A DNA stretch of 64,000 nt from Novipirellula galeiformis (GCF_007860095.1 NZ_SJPT01000004.1:1-64000), one strand, 5' to 3'; counted from the first letter of the stretch, positions 1 to 6,861 are shown. Numbers and translations: made by a program. The notes: a model not told the origin generated them from the letters alone.

Positions 1-298
1 TTTGATCCGTAAAAGTGACCAGGAAGTGATGCACCGGCAACAGTCGTTCCGACTGCTTGGCGAGCCAACTCTGCGTCTTGTGCTTCTGGCAGTTGGGGCA
101 GTGACGATTGCCACACGAGCGACCGATGAGGTGCTTCGCTTGACACTTCTCGCATTCGATCAGGACACGGCCCAACTCGCCAGTGCGGCAGCGGGTGATG
201 GCATCCAGGACGATCCGCATGGGAAGCGGCACTCGGTTGCCAAAAGCTTGCAGCAGTGCCGGTGCGTGCTGTCGGAGGCAGCTCGCAACGGTGGGCAT
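1..298 (-). CDS. IS91-family transposase, N-terminal part (runs off window)
   Basis: Translating the minus strand from the ATG at 298 gives about 99 residues with no stop before the edge. The product begins MPTVASCLRQHAPALL and has an N-terminal zinc-binding module: IECEKC, then CGNRHCPNCQ at about residues 50-75, then LLPVHHFLVTF. This is the start expected of IS91/ISCR-type HUH (Y2) rolling-circle transposases, whose catalytic HUH and YxxxY motifs would lie outside the window. The start lies 3 bp after the stop of the tyrosine recombinase, so the two genes are probably translationally coupled. Confidence 0.8.
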   Translation of the reverse strand, partial: MPTVASCLRQHAPALLQAFGNRVPLPMRIVLDAITRCRTGELGRVLIECEKCQAKHLIGRSCGNRHCPNCQKHKTQSWLAKQSERLLPVHHFLVTFTDQ

Positions 299-301
299 CG
301 C

Positions 302-1210
302 TTAACGTCTGCGAAAGATCTGTTCGATCGTTTCTCTGGCGTTAGCCTCGGCGGTGTCGGTCAGATGCAGGTAGATCATCGTAGTCTGCAGGCTGCTATG
401 ACCGAGATACTGCTGAATGACCTTTAAGGAGACGCCTGCTTCGAGCAGATGCGTGGCATAAGAATGTCTTAGCGTGTGGATACTGACACGCTTGGTAAAC
501 TTCAGCTCCACCGCGATCTTGCCCATCGCCTTTTGCAAAGTCGAAGTCTGGATCGGGGTGTCGGCCGTAGACGATTGTTTGTGATTACGCCCCTCGGCGG
601 GGAAGAGGAACCGTGGATGCTGATGAGTCACCCAGTGTTGCCGGAGCCAGTGAAGTGTGGAAGTCGGCAGTGGAACGTAGCGATCTTTGGCGCCTTTGCC
701 TCGATGAATGTGAACCATCATCCGCTGGGAATCAATGTCACCGACTTGCAGGTTGCGAGCTTCCTCGAGCCGCAAGCCCATCGAGTAGGTCGTCCAAAAG
801 AAGGCTGCAATCCGCTCGACTCGGCAGGCGTCGATGATGCGGTGCACCTGTTCGATGGTGAGTACTTCGGGCATCGTTTTGGACCGCTGCAGCTTCATCG
901 TGGCGAGCGTCTGCCAATTCCGCTTGCAGGTTCGCGAGTAGAAGAACTTGATGCCAGAGAATGCTACTCGGATCGATCCGTAAGCGAATTGTTTTTCGTT
1001 CTTGAGGTACAGAAAATATCGCCGCAGTTCGGCTTCGGTGATTCGGTTGGGACGTTTTTCACAGTAGTCGGCGAGTTGCCGAACGGCTCGGAGATAGCCG
1101 TGCACGGTGCGTTTGCTCATGCCTGCGAGCTGCAGGTCGTCGTTCATGTTCTGATAGAGCTTGCCGTCGAAGTAGGGAGAAGCGGCAGGGAGGTTGTCGT
1201 AGTTGACCAT
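302..1210 (-). CDS. Tyrosine recombinase (XerC/D-like, IS91-associated)
   Basis: A site-specific DNA recombinase of about 302 residues. It has an N-terminal SAM-like core-binding domain (about residues 20-105) and a C-terminal catalytic domain. The catalytic set is visible: R in GLRLEEARNL, K in GKGAKDRY, HTLRHSYATHLL (H..R), LGHSS and the nucleophile Y in MIYLHL. The start is the ATG at 1210 (MVNYDNLP), with AAGG seven bases upstream; a longer TTG-started form reaches 1246. Although it lies divergent from the cassette array, as an integron integrase would, it lacks the IntI-specific insertion near patch III. Its coupling to an IS91 transposase makes it an element gene rather than IntI. Confidence 0.85.
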   Translation of the reverse strand: MVNYDNLPAASPYFDGKLYQNMNDDLQLAGMSKRTVHGYLRAVRQLADYCEKRPNRITEAELRRYFLYLKNEKQFAYGSIRVAFSGIKFFYSRTCKRNWQTLATMKLQRSKTMPEVLTIEQVHRIIDACRVERIAAFFWTTYSMGLRLEEARNLQVGDIDSQRMMVHIHRGKGAKDRYVPLPTSTLHWLRQHWVTHQHPRFLFPAEGRNHKQSSTADTPIQTSTLQKAMGKIAVELKFTKRVSIHTLRHSYATHLLEAGVSLKVIQQYLGHSSLQTTMIYLHLTDTAEANARETIEQIFRRR

Positions 1211-1323
1211 GGTGGAACCTTGTTGAGAGGGTAAAGAAAACAACAAGGAAACATGCCTGCGCCGTGAGCACCTGCTAAACTAACGATCGAAAAACCCAAC
1301 CACCCCGCCGCGATAGCGGCTTA

Positions 1324-1414
1324 CTTGAACAATCCCGTGAACCGGAGTCGCGGAGTCGTCGTTTTTGACAATGGATAATCAATCGCCGCGACTCGGTTAT
1401 CGCGGACGTTCTGG
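1324..1414 (+). other. attC-like site 0 (left end of cassette array)
   Basis: An imperfect palindrome with AAC at 1328-1330 and GTT at 1408-1410. The arms AACCGgAGTCGCGG and CCGCGACTCGGTT pair, with one extrahelical G on the left arm as in integron attC sites. The centre is a T-rich spacer (gtcgtttttgacaatgg) also found in the other sites. The left arm outside AAC is degenerate (CTT instead of GGCA), consistent with the IS91-like element ending there. Recombination would occur at G^TT of the right arm. Confidence 0.7.
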
Positions 1415-1425
1415 CAATGAAGAAA

Positions 1426-1913
1426 TCGTACTCGTACTCAGGCGCAGCCGGTACTCGTACTCGTACTCGAAATGGGGCACCGATGACCGAACCAATCTTC
1501 GACCACGATCGACTCGACGTTTACCGACTGTCGATCGATTACGTCGCTTCATCGTTCGCCATCGCGAAGGAGTTAAACGGACTTCATCGTCATGCCCGCG
1601 ACCAATGGCTTCGCGCCGCACAATCGATTCCGCTGAACATTGCCGAAGGCAATGGCAAACGCAGCCTCAAGGATCGAAATCGATTTCTCGATATTGCCCG
1701 CGGATCGGCATTAGAATGCGCTTCGATTCAGGATGTGCTCTTCGCAACGGACGGGCTTGGTGGCGAACAACACGGTGAATTGAAACGAACGCTCAAACGG
1801 ATTGTTTCGATGCTGATGCGACTGATCGCCCGCGCTGACGCTGTCTCCGAATCCAGCGCGCGGTACAATGCTGCTGACGAGCACGAGTACCGCGATGCTG
1901 AGTACGAGTACGA
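1426..1913 (+). repeat. Two-part inverted repeat of TACTCG units bracketing the S23-like gene
   Basis: TCGTACTCGTACTC at 1426-1439 is a perfect reverse complement of 1900-1913. A second pair, 1450-1463 with 1878-1891, matches at 13 of 14 positions. A transcript could therefore form two stacked 14-bp helices, separated by a short internal loop (10 and 8 nt), that close off about 415 nt containing the gene. Read as protein these repeats give SYSYS and EYEYEHE strings, which look like a by-product of nucleic-acid structure. The layout resembles the intervening sequences of 23S rRNA that carry S23 genes, but no rRNA sequence is present here. Confidence 0.7.
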
Positions 1914-2001
1914 GCACGAAGAACAGCCAGAACCAAGAATTGCACCGAAGGACGCGGCGCCGTTGTTCTCCAAATCAATGTCCACCGCGCGTCCTCCGTG
2001 A
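1483..2001 (+). CDS. Four-helix-bundle protein (23S rRNA IVS / S23-like)
   Basis: A 172-residue product whose first 120 residues fit the four-helix-bundle (S23/IVP) family: FDHDRLDVYRLSIDYV, then RAAQSIPLNIAEGNGK (the family's SIPxNIAEG signature), then ARGSALECASIQDVL. Members are small all-helical proteins, known from rRNA intervening sequences and as accessory Avd proteins of diversity-generating retroelements. The molecular role is unknown. The start is placed at MTEPIF; an upstream in-frame ATG at 1417 would add only repeat-encoded SYS/RTRT residues. The acidic C-terminus after about residue 125 is encoded by the right inverted repeat and the downstream attC, so it is probably incidental. 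This is the first cassette gene. Confidence 0.8.
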   Translation: MTEPIFDHDRLDVYRLSIDYVASSFAIAKELNGLHRHARDQWLRAAQSIPLNIAEGNGKRSLKDRNRFLDIARGSALECASIQDVLFATDGLGGEQHGELKRTLKRIVSMLMRLIARADAVSESSARYNAADEHEYRDAEYEYEHEEQPEPRIAPKDAAPLFSKSMSTARPP

Positions 2002-2016
2002 TGTCTACCGTTCGCC
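1926..2016 (+). other. attC-like site 1
   Basis: The left arm begins GCCAGAAC (AAC at 1931-1933) and continues to TTGCACCGAAGGACG. The right arm CGTCCTCCGTGATG ends in CCGTTCGCC (GTT at 2010-2012). The arms are imperfectly complementary, with a short spacer. The preceding gene ends inside this site, which is common for integron cassettes. Confidence 0.7.
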
Positions 2017-2044
2017 AAAGCAATCTCTTTTCAAACGGTGCTGA

Positions 2045-2803
2045 ATGCTTCACTATCTTCGAATGCTCATTTCAATCTTGTCCTTCGCGATGATTCTTCC
2101 CACGAGTGCCTATTCGGATGGACTGCTTCGTCAGTTGCCGAGCGAAGGTTCGTGGGCCACTTATCGGATGTCAGAGAAATGGGATGACGGCACCAAACGC
2201 GAAATTGACGTCACGATCAAGTCACTTGGTAGCGAGGCTGCCGAAGGGCAGCCGTGCTCTTGGTTTGAGATCGTTATGCAACTCCCGGACAAGTCCATGC
2301 GAAAAGCTTATCGGTTTCTGACGCCGAACGAGCATGTCCTTTCTGATCCTCTCGGAAAAGCCTTGCAGGTCTGGGTCCGTCAAAACGAAGCCGCACCGTT
2401 TCGGGATGAGGCGTGGGACCAATTCCTGCCTCGTCTCATGCTCATTGCGCCCGCGCGTTTCGAGAATGAAACCAAACATGACGAAACGAAGGCCGTCACA
2501 TATGCTGGCAATAGACTCGAATGTCAGGTTGTGTCGGGCACGTCTACGAAGCAAGTCACTGGAAGTAAAACGATTGCGAAGTATCGCGTGCTGTTAAGCG
2601 ATGATATGCCTTTTGGAGTGGCTGCCGTTACGATAGACGCGACCGTAGTGACAAACTGTGATCCAGATCCACAGGCAGAGTGCAATTTCACGAAAGGAAC
2701 GGTTGAGTTTGTGGCCACGTCCACGGGGCAGAACGCTAAATCGGTTGTGCTCGTTGCGGATGCGACGAGTGGCGCACCATCGGATGCACCGGCGGACCGG
2801 TAG
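2045..2803 (+). CDS. Secreted protein of unknown function (cassette gene)
   Basis: A 252-residue product with a signal peptide: MLHYLRMLISILSFAMIL, likely cleaved after TSAYS. The mature part has mixed beta-rich composition (SWATYRMSEKWDDGTKREI, later YAGNRLECQVV) and one pair of nearby cysteines (TNCDPDPQAEC) that could form a disulfide. No catalytic motif was recognised. It is the only gene of its cassette and runs into the next attC (stop at 2801-2803), as the neighbouring cassette genes do. No clear Shine-Dalgarno sequence precedes the ATG. Confidence 0.65.
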   Translation: MLHYLRMLISILSFAMILPTSAYSDGLLRQLPSEGSWATYRMSEKWDDGTKREIDVTIKSLGSEAAEGQPCSWFEIVMQLPDKSMRKAYRFLTPNEHVLSDPLGKALQVWVRQNEAAPFRDEAWDQFLPRLMLIAPARFENETKHDETKAVTYAGNRLECQVVSGTSTKQVTGSKTIAKYRVLLSDDMPFGVAAVTIDATVVTNCDPDPQAECNFTKGTVEFVATSTGQNAKSVVLVADATSGAPSDAPADR

Positions 2804-2860
2804 TTGCTATTCTCGAATGGATGCTCAACTCCCGGTCCCCGCTGATCCGGGGCGTTCTGC
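2771..2860 (+). other. attC-like site 2
   Basis: The left arm is GGCGCACCATCGGATGCACC followed by GGCGGACCGG. The right arm CCGGTCCCCGCTGATCCGG ends in GGCGTTCTGCC, with GTT at 2854-2856. The outer AAC has become CAC. The site overlaps the last 33 bp of the preceding gene. Confidence 0.65.
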
Positions 2861-2899
2861 CACGAACAAGCCGCTGTCGGCACATCGACTGTTCCAACT

Positions 2900-3250
2900 A
2901 TGACGCAGCTGACGAATCCATACGCTCCAAGCCGGTCGGGACCGCAGACCGAGACACGCTCGTTGCCATTGACGCAACGTAAAGCTTCGCTTGCACGTGC
3001 GTTTGGACGTGGAATACTCTGGTCACTCACACTTGCCTTGCCGGCTTTCCTTGCGCTCTATTTTGAATATTCGATTCGGCAGAATTACGAGGTGGATCCG
3101 GTGACCGGAACATTTCGGACCGACTTCACCTATCGAGATGATTTGCGATGCGCAATCCGTGCTGGAGTTCCGATCGTGATGTTCATCATGCTACCGTGGG
3201 CGGTCGTCTCGGGGATGCTGTCTCTACGCCGAACACACGTTCAAAACTGA
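2900..3250 (+). CDS. Small two-TM membrane protein (cassette gene)
   Basis: A 116-residue product with a polar N-terminus (MTQLTNPYAPSRSG), a first transmembrane segment at about residues 38-56 (GILWSLTLALPAFLALYFEY), a short polar loop with FRTDFTYRDDLRC, and a second hydrophobic segment at about 88-108 (GVPIVMFIMLPWAVVSGML). Proteins opening with NPYAP/NPYxxP and having two to four TM helices are common and uncharacterised in planctomycetes. It is the single gene of its cassette. Function unknown. Confidence 0.65.
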   Translation: MTQLTNPYAPSRSGPQTETRSLPLTQRKASLARAFGRGILWSLTLALPAFLALYFEYSIRQNYEVDPVTGTFRTDFTYRDDLRCAIRAGVPIVMFIMLPWAVVSGMLSLRRTHVQN

Positions 3251-3270
3251 GCCGATGTGTTAAGCTAGAA

Positions 3271-3357
3271 GGGCAGAACCATGAAATGCACGGGAGGACG
3301 GGTGGTCCGTTTTCTCATTTGCTTGCAAGTCGTTCGCCCGTCCTCCGTGATTTCTGC
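3271..3357 (+). other. attC-like site 3 (right end degenerate)
   Basis: The left arm GGGCAGAACCATGAAATGCAC continues with GGGAGGACGG. The right arm CCGTCCTCCGTGA is followed by TTTCTGCC where GTTCTGCC is expected, so the outer right end appears to have lost a few bases. The T-rich spacer ccgttttctcattt matches the other sites. Confidence 0.6.
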
Positions 3358-3604
3358 CGATATTTGGACTAGCGGCTTCTTCGTGGCGCTGGTTGCTCGG
3401 ACGAATGAATGTGTGGCGAGGCATGATCACTTGCGGCGTCCCTCGAAGATTTGGCACTTCACGGATGAGGTGATACGTTGTTCCAGATCAATGACCGGGT
3501 GGGGCGGTCTCACCGGTTCCAAATATCCATCCGCATGCACGGGAGACGTCGGCGCTGTCCGGCTTGAAACCAACATCGTCTCCTCCGTCCCCGTGATGCT
3601 CGGC
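3358..3604 (+). other. Cassette without a convincing gene
   Basis: About 250 bp between attC-like sites 3 and 4. A 129-codon plus-strand frame (3281-3670) covers it but starts inside site 3 and ends beyond site 4, so it ignores both cassette boundaries. No ribosome-binding site or family motif was seen. It may be a decayed gene or a non-coding cassette. Confidence 0.4.
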
Positions 3605-3611
3605 GTTATCG
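3521..3611 (+). other. attC-like site 4 (degenerate)
   Basis: The left arm CATCCGCATGCACGGGAGACG pairs with CGTCTCC and CCCGTGATGC on the right arm, but the right arm carries a 7-bp insertion. It ends GGCGTTATCGC (GTT at 3605-3607). The outer left arm is poorly conserved. The site is accepted mainly for its position and core match. Confidence 0.5.
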
Positions 3612-3666
3612 CAATCAATTCGATCAACACTTCACTTCATCTCAACCTAAAAGGTCGATCCGAATC

Positions 3667-4014
3667 ATGACGGTTGTTCGTTGGGATCGCGTGCCATCTG
3701 AGTTTCACTATCTACGCGACGCTGTTGAGGCATGTGGCGAAACTCGCGTGACGCTCTTTGACCCGACGGTCAGACGTCATGTCCCATTAATTGAAACTGC
3801 ATCTGAAGAACAACTTGATTTCATTCGATCTGCCAAGGATCAAGTCGAACGTCGCGAAGATCGATTGCAAATTGAGAAATGGTGCGAGAATCCCGCTCAA
3901 AAGCGTCCGTCCGTTCGCACGGCTATTTGGCACATCCAGGGAATGCTCTTTCTGTTCGATCAATTAGATGGTCATCAGTTAGAGGTGTTTGACGAAGACT
4001 TTGATGACGACTGA
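3667..4014 (+). CDS. Hypothetical protein (cassette gene)
   Basis: A 115-residue soluble protein starting MTVVRWDRVPSEFHYLRDAV, with a charged helical middle (KDQVERREDRLQIEKW) and a very acidic tail (FDEDFDDD). No signal peptide, TM segment or known motif was recognised. It occupies one cassette alone and starts about 60 bp after the putative crossover of site 4. Function unknown. Confidence 0.6.
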   Translation: MTVVRWDRVPSEFHYLRDAVEACGETRVTLFDPTVRRHVPLIETASEEQLDFIRSAKDQVERREDRLQIEKWCENPAQKRPSVRTAIWHIQGMLFLFDQLDGHQLEVFDEDFDDD

Positions 4015-4024
4015 TTCCCGTTTT

Positions 4025-4117
4025 GCGATAACCATGCGATGATACGGAGCGGCGGTGGTCGCCGTTTTGGCAATGGTTAACTCGCGCGCCGCCGCCCGCA
4101 TATCGCTACCGTTCGCC
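4025..4117 (+). other. attC-like site 5
   Basis: The best-formed site in the array. The left arm GCGATAACCATGCGATGATA continues with CGGAGCGGCGGTGG. The right arm CGCCGCCCGCATATCGCTACC ends GTTCGCC, with AAC at 4030-4032 and GTT at 4111-4113. The arms are imperfectly complementary with unpaired bases on the left, and the spacer gtcgccgttttggcaatgg is shared. Confidence 0.8.
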
Positions 4118-4132
4118 AACAGACAGACCACG

Positions 4133-4684
4133 ATGGAACAATCACTTCGCCAATGGCTGACCGAGCGCGACGAAGGTGCCATTGACGATGCGTTCTTCGA
4201 GAATGAATGTCCGCATTTCTTTGCCGTCGACTGGCGCGAAGACGATGCCGATATTGTGCGGTACTGCGCTGACTGCCTCGGCAACATCGCGATCCGGGGC
4301 GAATGGCGGGACGACACACTTGTGATCATCCGTAATGGCAACGAGACGACTGTTCCACTGGCAAATGATGAAGGCGATAGGGACGTCACGATTCGCGCCT
4401 TGAACGGCGCGCTTCAACCAGACTACGAAATCCGTTTGTTGGTGTGTTCTTACGGCGGCGATACGGCTGGATTCGCGGTGTTGGCGTCTGCTGATTGGCA
4501 ATCGCTGGATGCCGAATTGTCTCAAGCCGCCAGCGAAAACTTCGTCAAACTGGCACTGCTTCCAAACATATTCACCGAAATGACTGACCAGCATCTTCCG
4601 GAAGCGGCACGCACCCGCTTCCAACGAATGCTCGAACGCAATCGGAAACCACAATCGTCGCGTCCGTGGTGGCGGTTCTGGTAG
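4133..4684 (+). CDS. Hypothetical protein (cassette gene)
   Basis: A 183-residue protein. The start is put at MEQSLRQWLTERDEG, 20 bp after the crossover point of site 5; the open frame extends upstream into attC, which is discounted. Acidic, with ECPHFFAVDWREDDADIV and two cysteines in RYCADCLG, and a basic tail ending RPWWRFW. No domain was recognised. The YCADC pair hints at a disulfide or metal site, but that is speculation. Its downstream attC was disrupted by an intron. Confidence 0.6.
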   Translation: MEQSLRQWLTERDEGAIDDAFFENECPHFFAVDWREDDADIVRYCADCLGNIAIRGEWRDDTLVIIRNGNETTVPLANDEGDRDVTIRALNGALQPDYEIRLLVCSYGGDTAGFAVLASADWQSLDAELSQAASENFVKLALLPNIFTEMTDQHLPEAARTRFQRMLERNRKPQSSRPWWRFW

Positions 4685-4693
4685 CACGAATTG

Positions 4694-4713
4694 CGGCGAA
4701 CCATCCGATCGGG
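4694..4713 (+). other. Left half of attC-like site 6, interrupted by an intron
   Basis: GGCGAACCATCCGATCGGG is the expected left arm of a site (AAC plus CAT.CGAT). It is then replaced by gataggggg, the 3' end of a minus-strand group II intron. No matching right arm was found. Confidence 0.6.
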
Positions 4714-5340
4714 ATAGGGGGCCGGATTGCTCCGGCGCCCCTCCCACACCACCGGACATGCGGGTCCGCATCCGGCGGCCCGAGCACGAGTTTTAAATCG
4801 TCATGTTGCCACGACGACTCAAGCCATTGAACAACAGCCAGCGCCACAATGAGTTGACCGAAATACGTACTTGCTCGTTCCCTTCGGGCCTTCGCTGACC
4901 GCGTGGGACAACTACGATGCCCTCTGCTGACTTCCAGTTGGCACCGAGTAACTTTCCAATGCACGGCCCTGGCTTTCGGGCAAGCCCTACTCCCAGGTAC
5001 GCCTACTGGATCTCCACAGTTAAGATCGTGATCTGTCCCCGCCCAAGTGCCACATCTACCTATGCTCACTCTTCCGGTTCGGTTTCGTGGTCACATGCCC
5101 ACTCACCGCGAGTCATCGGCCTCTATGTGGTTTCTGTACGTAACCTGGCGGGTCTTGGCGTGAATGTGTCTGACGACGGTTTTAGCTTTGAAGCTCGTCC
5201 GATTCGGTTATCGTTGAACTGGAACTGTTCTCGGCGGCTAACCAGATTTAGGGACACATTCGCAGGCTTCCTCCCCACGGATTGTCACCTCCGGCGCAGT
5301 TGCCGCGTCTTCCTGGCAATTCGCCTCGTACTCTCTTTCG
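4711..5340 (-). mobile_element. Group IIC-like intron remnant without a reverse transcriptase
   Basis: On the minus strand this stretch ends in a 34-nt domain V-like hairpin (4748-4781) and a domain VI-like hairpin (about 4716-4742) ending CCCTATCCC. Its last 60 or so bases are nearly identical to the 3' end of the second intron at 6870. Upstream it has the look of a ribozyme 5' half (for example GAGATCCAGTAGGCGTACC, then GGAAGTCAGCAGAGG) but no reverse-transcriptase reading frame, so the domain IV ORF was lost or never present. The 5' boundary was not located; 5340 is a soft limit. Confidence 0.6.
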
Positions 5341-5344
5341 TTAG

Positions 5345-5497
5345 AATTTCATTTGGTATACTGACTCCTTGAAAGAAACCGGAACTAAGTACAGGGGACT
5401 TGCACCCCACAAGATCACGCCCATGCTGGGCGTACAGGCACGGGAGCGGCGGTCGCCAGCGTTTTTAAAATCAACGTCAACTCCTGCCGCCCCGTGA
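5345..5497 (+). pseudogene. Remnant of a cassette protein with GLAPHKITPMLGV tail
   Basis: An open 50-codon frame without a start gives WYTDSLKETGTKYRGLAPHK followed by ITPMLGVQ, then residues encoded by the following attC. From memory, this C-terminal string is shared by hypothetical proteins found near integron cassettes in other bacteria; that was not checked. The upstream part is missing, probably lost with the intron-associated rearrangement. Treated as a C-terminal fragment. Confidence 0.45.
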
Positions 5498-5512
5498 TGC
5501 GGGTCGTTATCC
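5428..5512 (+). other. attC-like site 7
   Basis: The left arm is GGGCGTACAGGCACGGGAGC followed by GGCGG. The spacer tcgccagcgtttttaaaatc resembles the other sites. The right arm CTGCCGCCCCGTGATGCGG ends GTCGTTATCC, with GTT at 5506-5508. Confidence 0.65.
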
Positions 5513-5539
5513 GACTTAGCTCTTATCGAAGGATCTTCC

Positions 5540-6118
5540 ATGAATGTCGCTAAACTACTTCTGCCGCTCGTTTTTGCATCGCTAGCATTCACAGTTAATG
5601 CTCAGGAGCGTTCGTCCGTCGTCCAACAGTTGCTTCCGAATGGTGGCGATGTTGCTCATACTCTCGGGTTGGATTTATATAAATTTAAGCTCCCTGTTCG
5701 ATCGCCACAGTTTGAGGTAATCCTTCGGGAAAAACCAACTAATGATTCAGAGATGAAAGTCATAGCAAGCTACGCTTTCGAAGCAGATCGCGGATACGAG
5801 GATTTCGAACTACTGCTGAGTTTCATGCCGGAAGATGGTTTTGCACCTCACGCATTGTTCCAGGGTGACGACAGAGTTGACATGCGTGTGCAGTGTAAAT
5901 TCGGGAATGCAACGACGGGTTCTGGCAGTCTAATTCCTCGTCCACTGAAGGACGCGAATGGTGGCGTGAGGTCGCTTCGTCCGATGAACCTCCGGGCAGA
6001 TGACAAAGACCAGGCCGAGCATGAACTGGTTCTCCTGCTGCTTGAAGGGGAGAAGCGGGACGGATTCACCCCGTTTGCTGAGATCGCAATACGTTACCTG
6101 CCTCGCAACAGCGGATAA
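5540..6118 (+). CDS. Secreted protein of unknown function (cassette gene)
   Basis: A 192-residue product with a clear signal peptide: MNVAKLLLPLVFASLAF, cleavage likely after VNA before QERSS. An AAGGA-type ribosome-binding site lies upstream of the ATG. The mature part looks beta-rich (FEVILREKP, ELVLLLLEGEKRDGF, AEIAIRYLPR) with a single cysteine. No catalytic motif was recognised. The stop is the first TAA of the following attC, so the reading frame ends exactly at the site boundary. Confidence 0.65.
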   Translation: MNVAKLLLPLVFASLAFTVNAQERSSVVQQLLPNGGDVAHTLGLDLYKFKLPVRSPQFEVILREKPTNDSEMKVIASYAFEADRGYEDFELLLSFMPEDGFAPHALFQGDDRVDMRVQCKFGNATTGSGSLIPRPLKDANGGVRSLRPMNLRADDKDQAEHELVLLLLEGEKRDGFTPFAEIAIRYLPRNSG

Positions 6119-6227
6119 CGATTGCGATGAACCGGAGGAAGTGTGCTCTCCGCTACGGCGGGTTGCCTTCGGCATTGTACCCGCCTCCGCTACGATCACC
6201 CTTCCCCGGTTATCGCTGGCGTTCGCC
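6113..6227 (+). other. attC-like site 8 (long variable stem)
   Basis: The left arm GGATAACGATTGCGATGAACC continues GGAGG. The right arm CCGGTTATCGCTGGC ends GTTCGCC (GTT at 6221-6223; AAC at 6117-6119). The central part is longer than in the other sites and carries its own cggcgggt/acccgcc hairpin. Confidence 0.7.
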
Positions 6228-6350
6228 CGACTGGATGTGTCCGTGTTAGCCCACTGACGTAGGATCTCACGTTTCCGTTGCGTTTTCCGCCTATTCGCCA
6301 CGGGAATTTAGCGTGGTACAATGAACGCTCCTCCATTACAGGACGCAACC

Positions 6351-6560
6351 ATGACCCTGCAAGAATCACTTCGTTCTCTACCGCCCGACCAGAAGCTCGC
6401 GATCGTAACGCAACTCTGGGACGACTTGGCTTCTTCGGCTCCGCTAACGCTACCGCCCGACGAGCTTGCCGAAATGCAACGCCGGCGTGACGAAATGCTT
6501 GCGGACCCTTCTATCGCAATTGACGCTGACGAAGTGTGGCGGCGTGTCGATGGCGACTGA
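6351..6560 (+). CDS. Putative antitoxin (addiction module component family)
   Basis: A 69-residue product beginning MTLQESLRSLPPDQKLAIV, then LWDDLASSAPLTLPPDELAE, then EMLADPSIAIDADEVWRR. The pattern fits the short RelB-like 'addiction module component' antitoxins. These pair with a ParE/RelE toxin encoded immediately downstream, neutralise it by direct binding, and autoregulate. An upstream in-frame ATG at 6321 is less likely. It overlaps the toxin gene by 11 bp, as expected for a coupled pair. Confidence 0.8.
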   Translation: MTLQESLRSLPPDQKLAIVTQLWDDLASSAPLTLPPDELAEMQRRRDEMLADPSIAIDADEVWRRVDGD

Positions 6561-6861
6561 GCGCTACCATCCATTCTTCGCCGTCGACTTGGCTACTGCT
6601 TGTTCTCACTACGATTCTATCGCTTCCACGCTTGGCAACCGCTTCCGGGCTAACGTGCGGTCTGCGATTCGCAATGTCGTCGATCGCCCTGACTCATTTG
6701 GTCGGATCGGCGGTGATTTCCGTGGCGCACTGGTTGACCGATTTCCTTACGTTGTTGTCTTTGCTTCTGATGATGGTGTTCCTTCGTTCTATGGCTTGCG
6801 TCACGCCGCGTCCGATCGGGCGGATTGGTTCGTCCGGACTATGCCATCACCGAACGGATAA
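6550..6861 (+). CDS. Putative RelE/ParE-family toxin
   Basis: A 103-residue product beginning MATERYHPFFAVDLATACSH, with the ParE-like core SIASTLGNRFRANVRSAI, then VVDRPDSFGRIGGDFRGALV, then RFPYVVVFASDDG. The core R...FPY.V.F pattern matches ParE/RelE-superfamily toxins, which inhibit gyrase or cleave ribosome-bound mRNA; which applies cannot be read here. The C-terminus is somewhat divergent. The pair fills one cassette, and toxin-antitoxin cassettes are known to stabilise large arrays. The stop overlaps the next attC half-site. Confidence 0.75.
   Translation: MATERYHPFFAVDLATACSHYDSIASTLGNRFRANVRSAIRNVVDRPDSFGRIGGDFRGALVDRFPYVVVFASDDGVPSFYGLRHAASDRADWFVRTMPSPNG

Larger units (their letters stand above)
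1..1326 (-). mobile_element. IS91-like element with accessory tyrosine recombinase (partial)
   Basis: Two co-oriented minus-strand genes, a tyrosine recombinase followed after 3 bp by an IS91-type transposase, make up the element; it runs off the left edge. A subset of IS91-family elements is known to carry a recombinase gene upstream of the Y2 transposase. The inner end is placed near 1326. There a small hairpin (gccgc-tatc-gcggc read on the minus strand) stops directly at GAAC, and GAAC is also the outer arm of the first attC site. Insertion next to GAAC or CAAG is typical of IS91, although it is usually reported for the oriIS end. The boundary is inferred. Confidence 0.6.

Noticed and set aside
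302-1210. Tyrosine recombinase as the integron integrase IntI
   Set aside because: Position and orientation fit, but the IntI-specific insertion near patch III is missing and the gene is coupled to an IS91-type transposase.
476-1234. 252-codon plus-strand frame
   Set aside because: Antisense to the tyrosine recombinase, whose catalytic residues are all present on the minus strand.
1417-1482. N-terminal SYSYS/RTRT extension of the S23-like protein
   Set aside because: These codons coincide with the inverted-repeat arms; the family's conserved start region begins at the later ATG.
3281-3670. 129-codon plus-strand frame
   Set aside because: It starts inside attC-like site 3 and runs through site 4; no family resemblance or ribosome-binding site.
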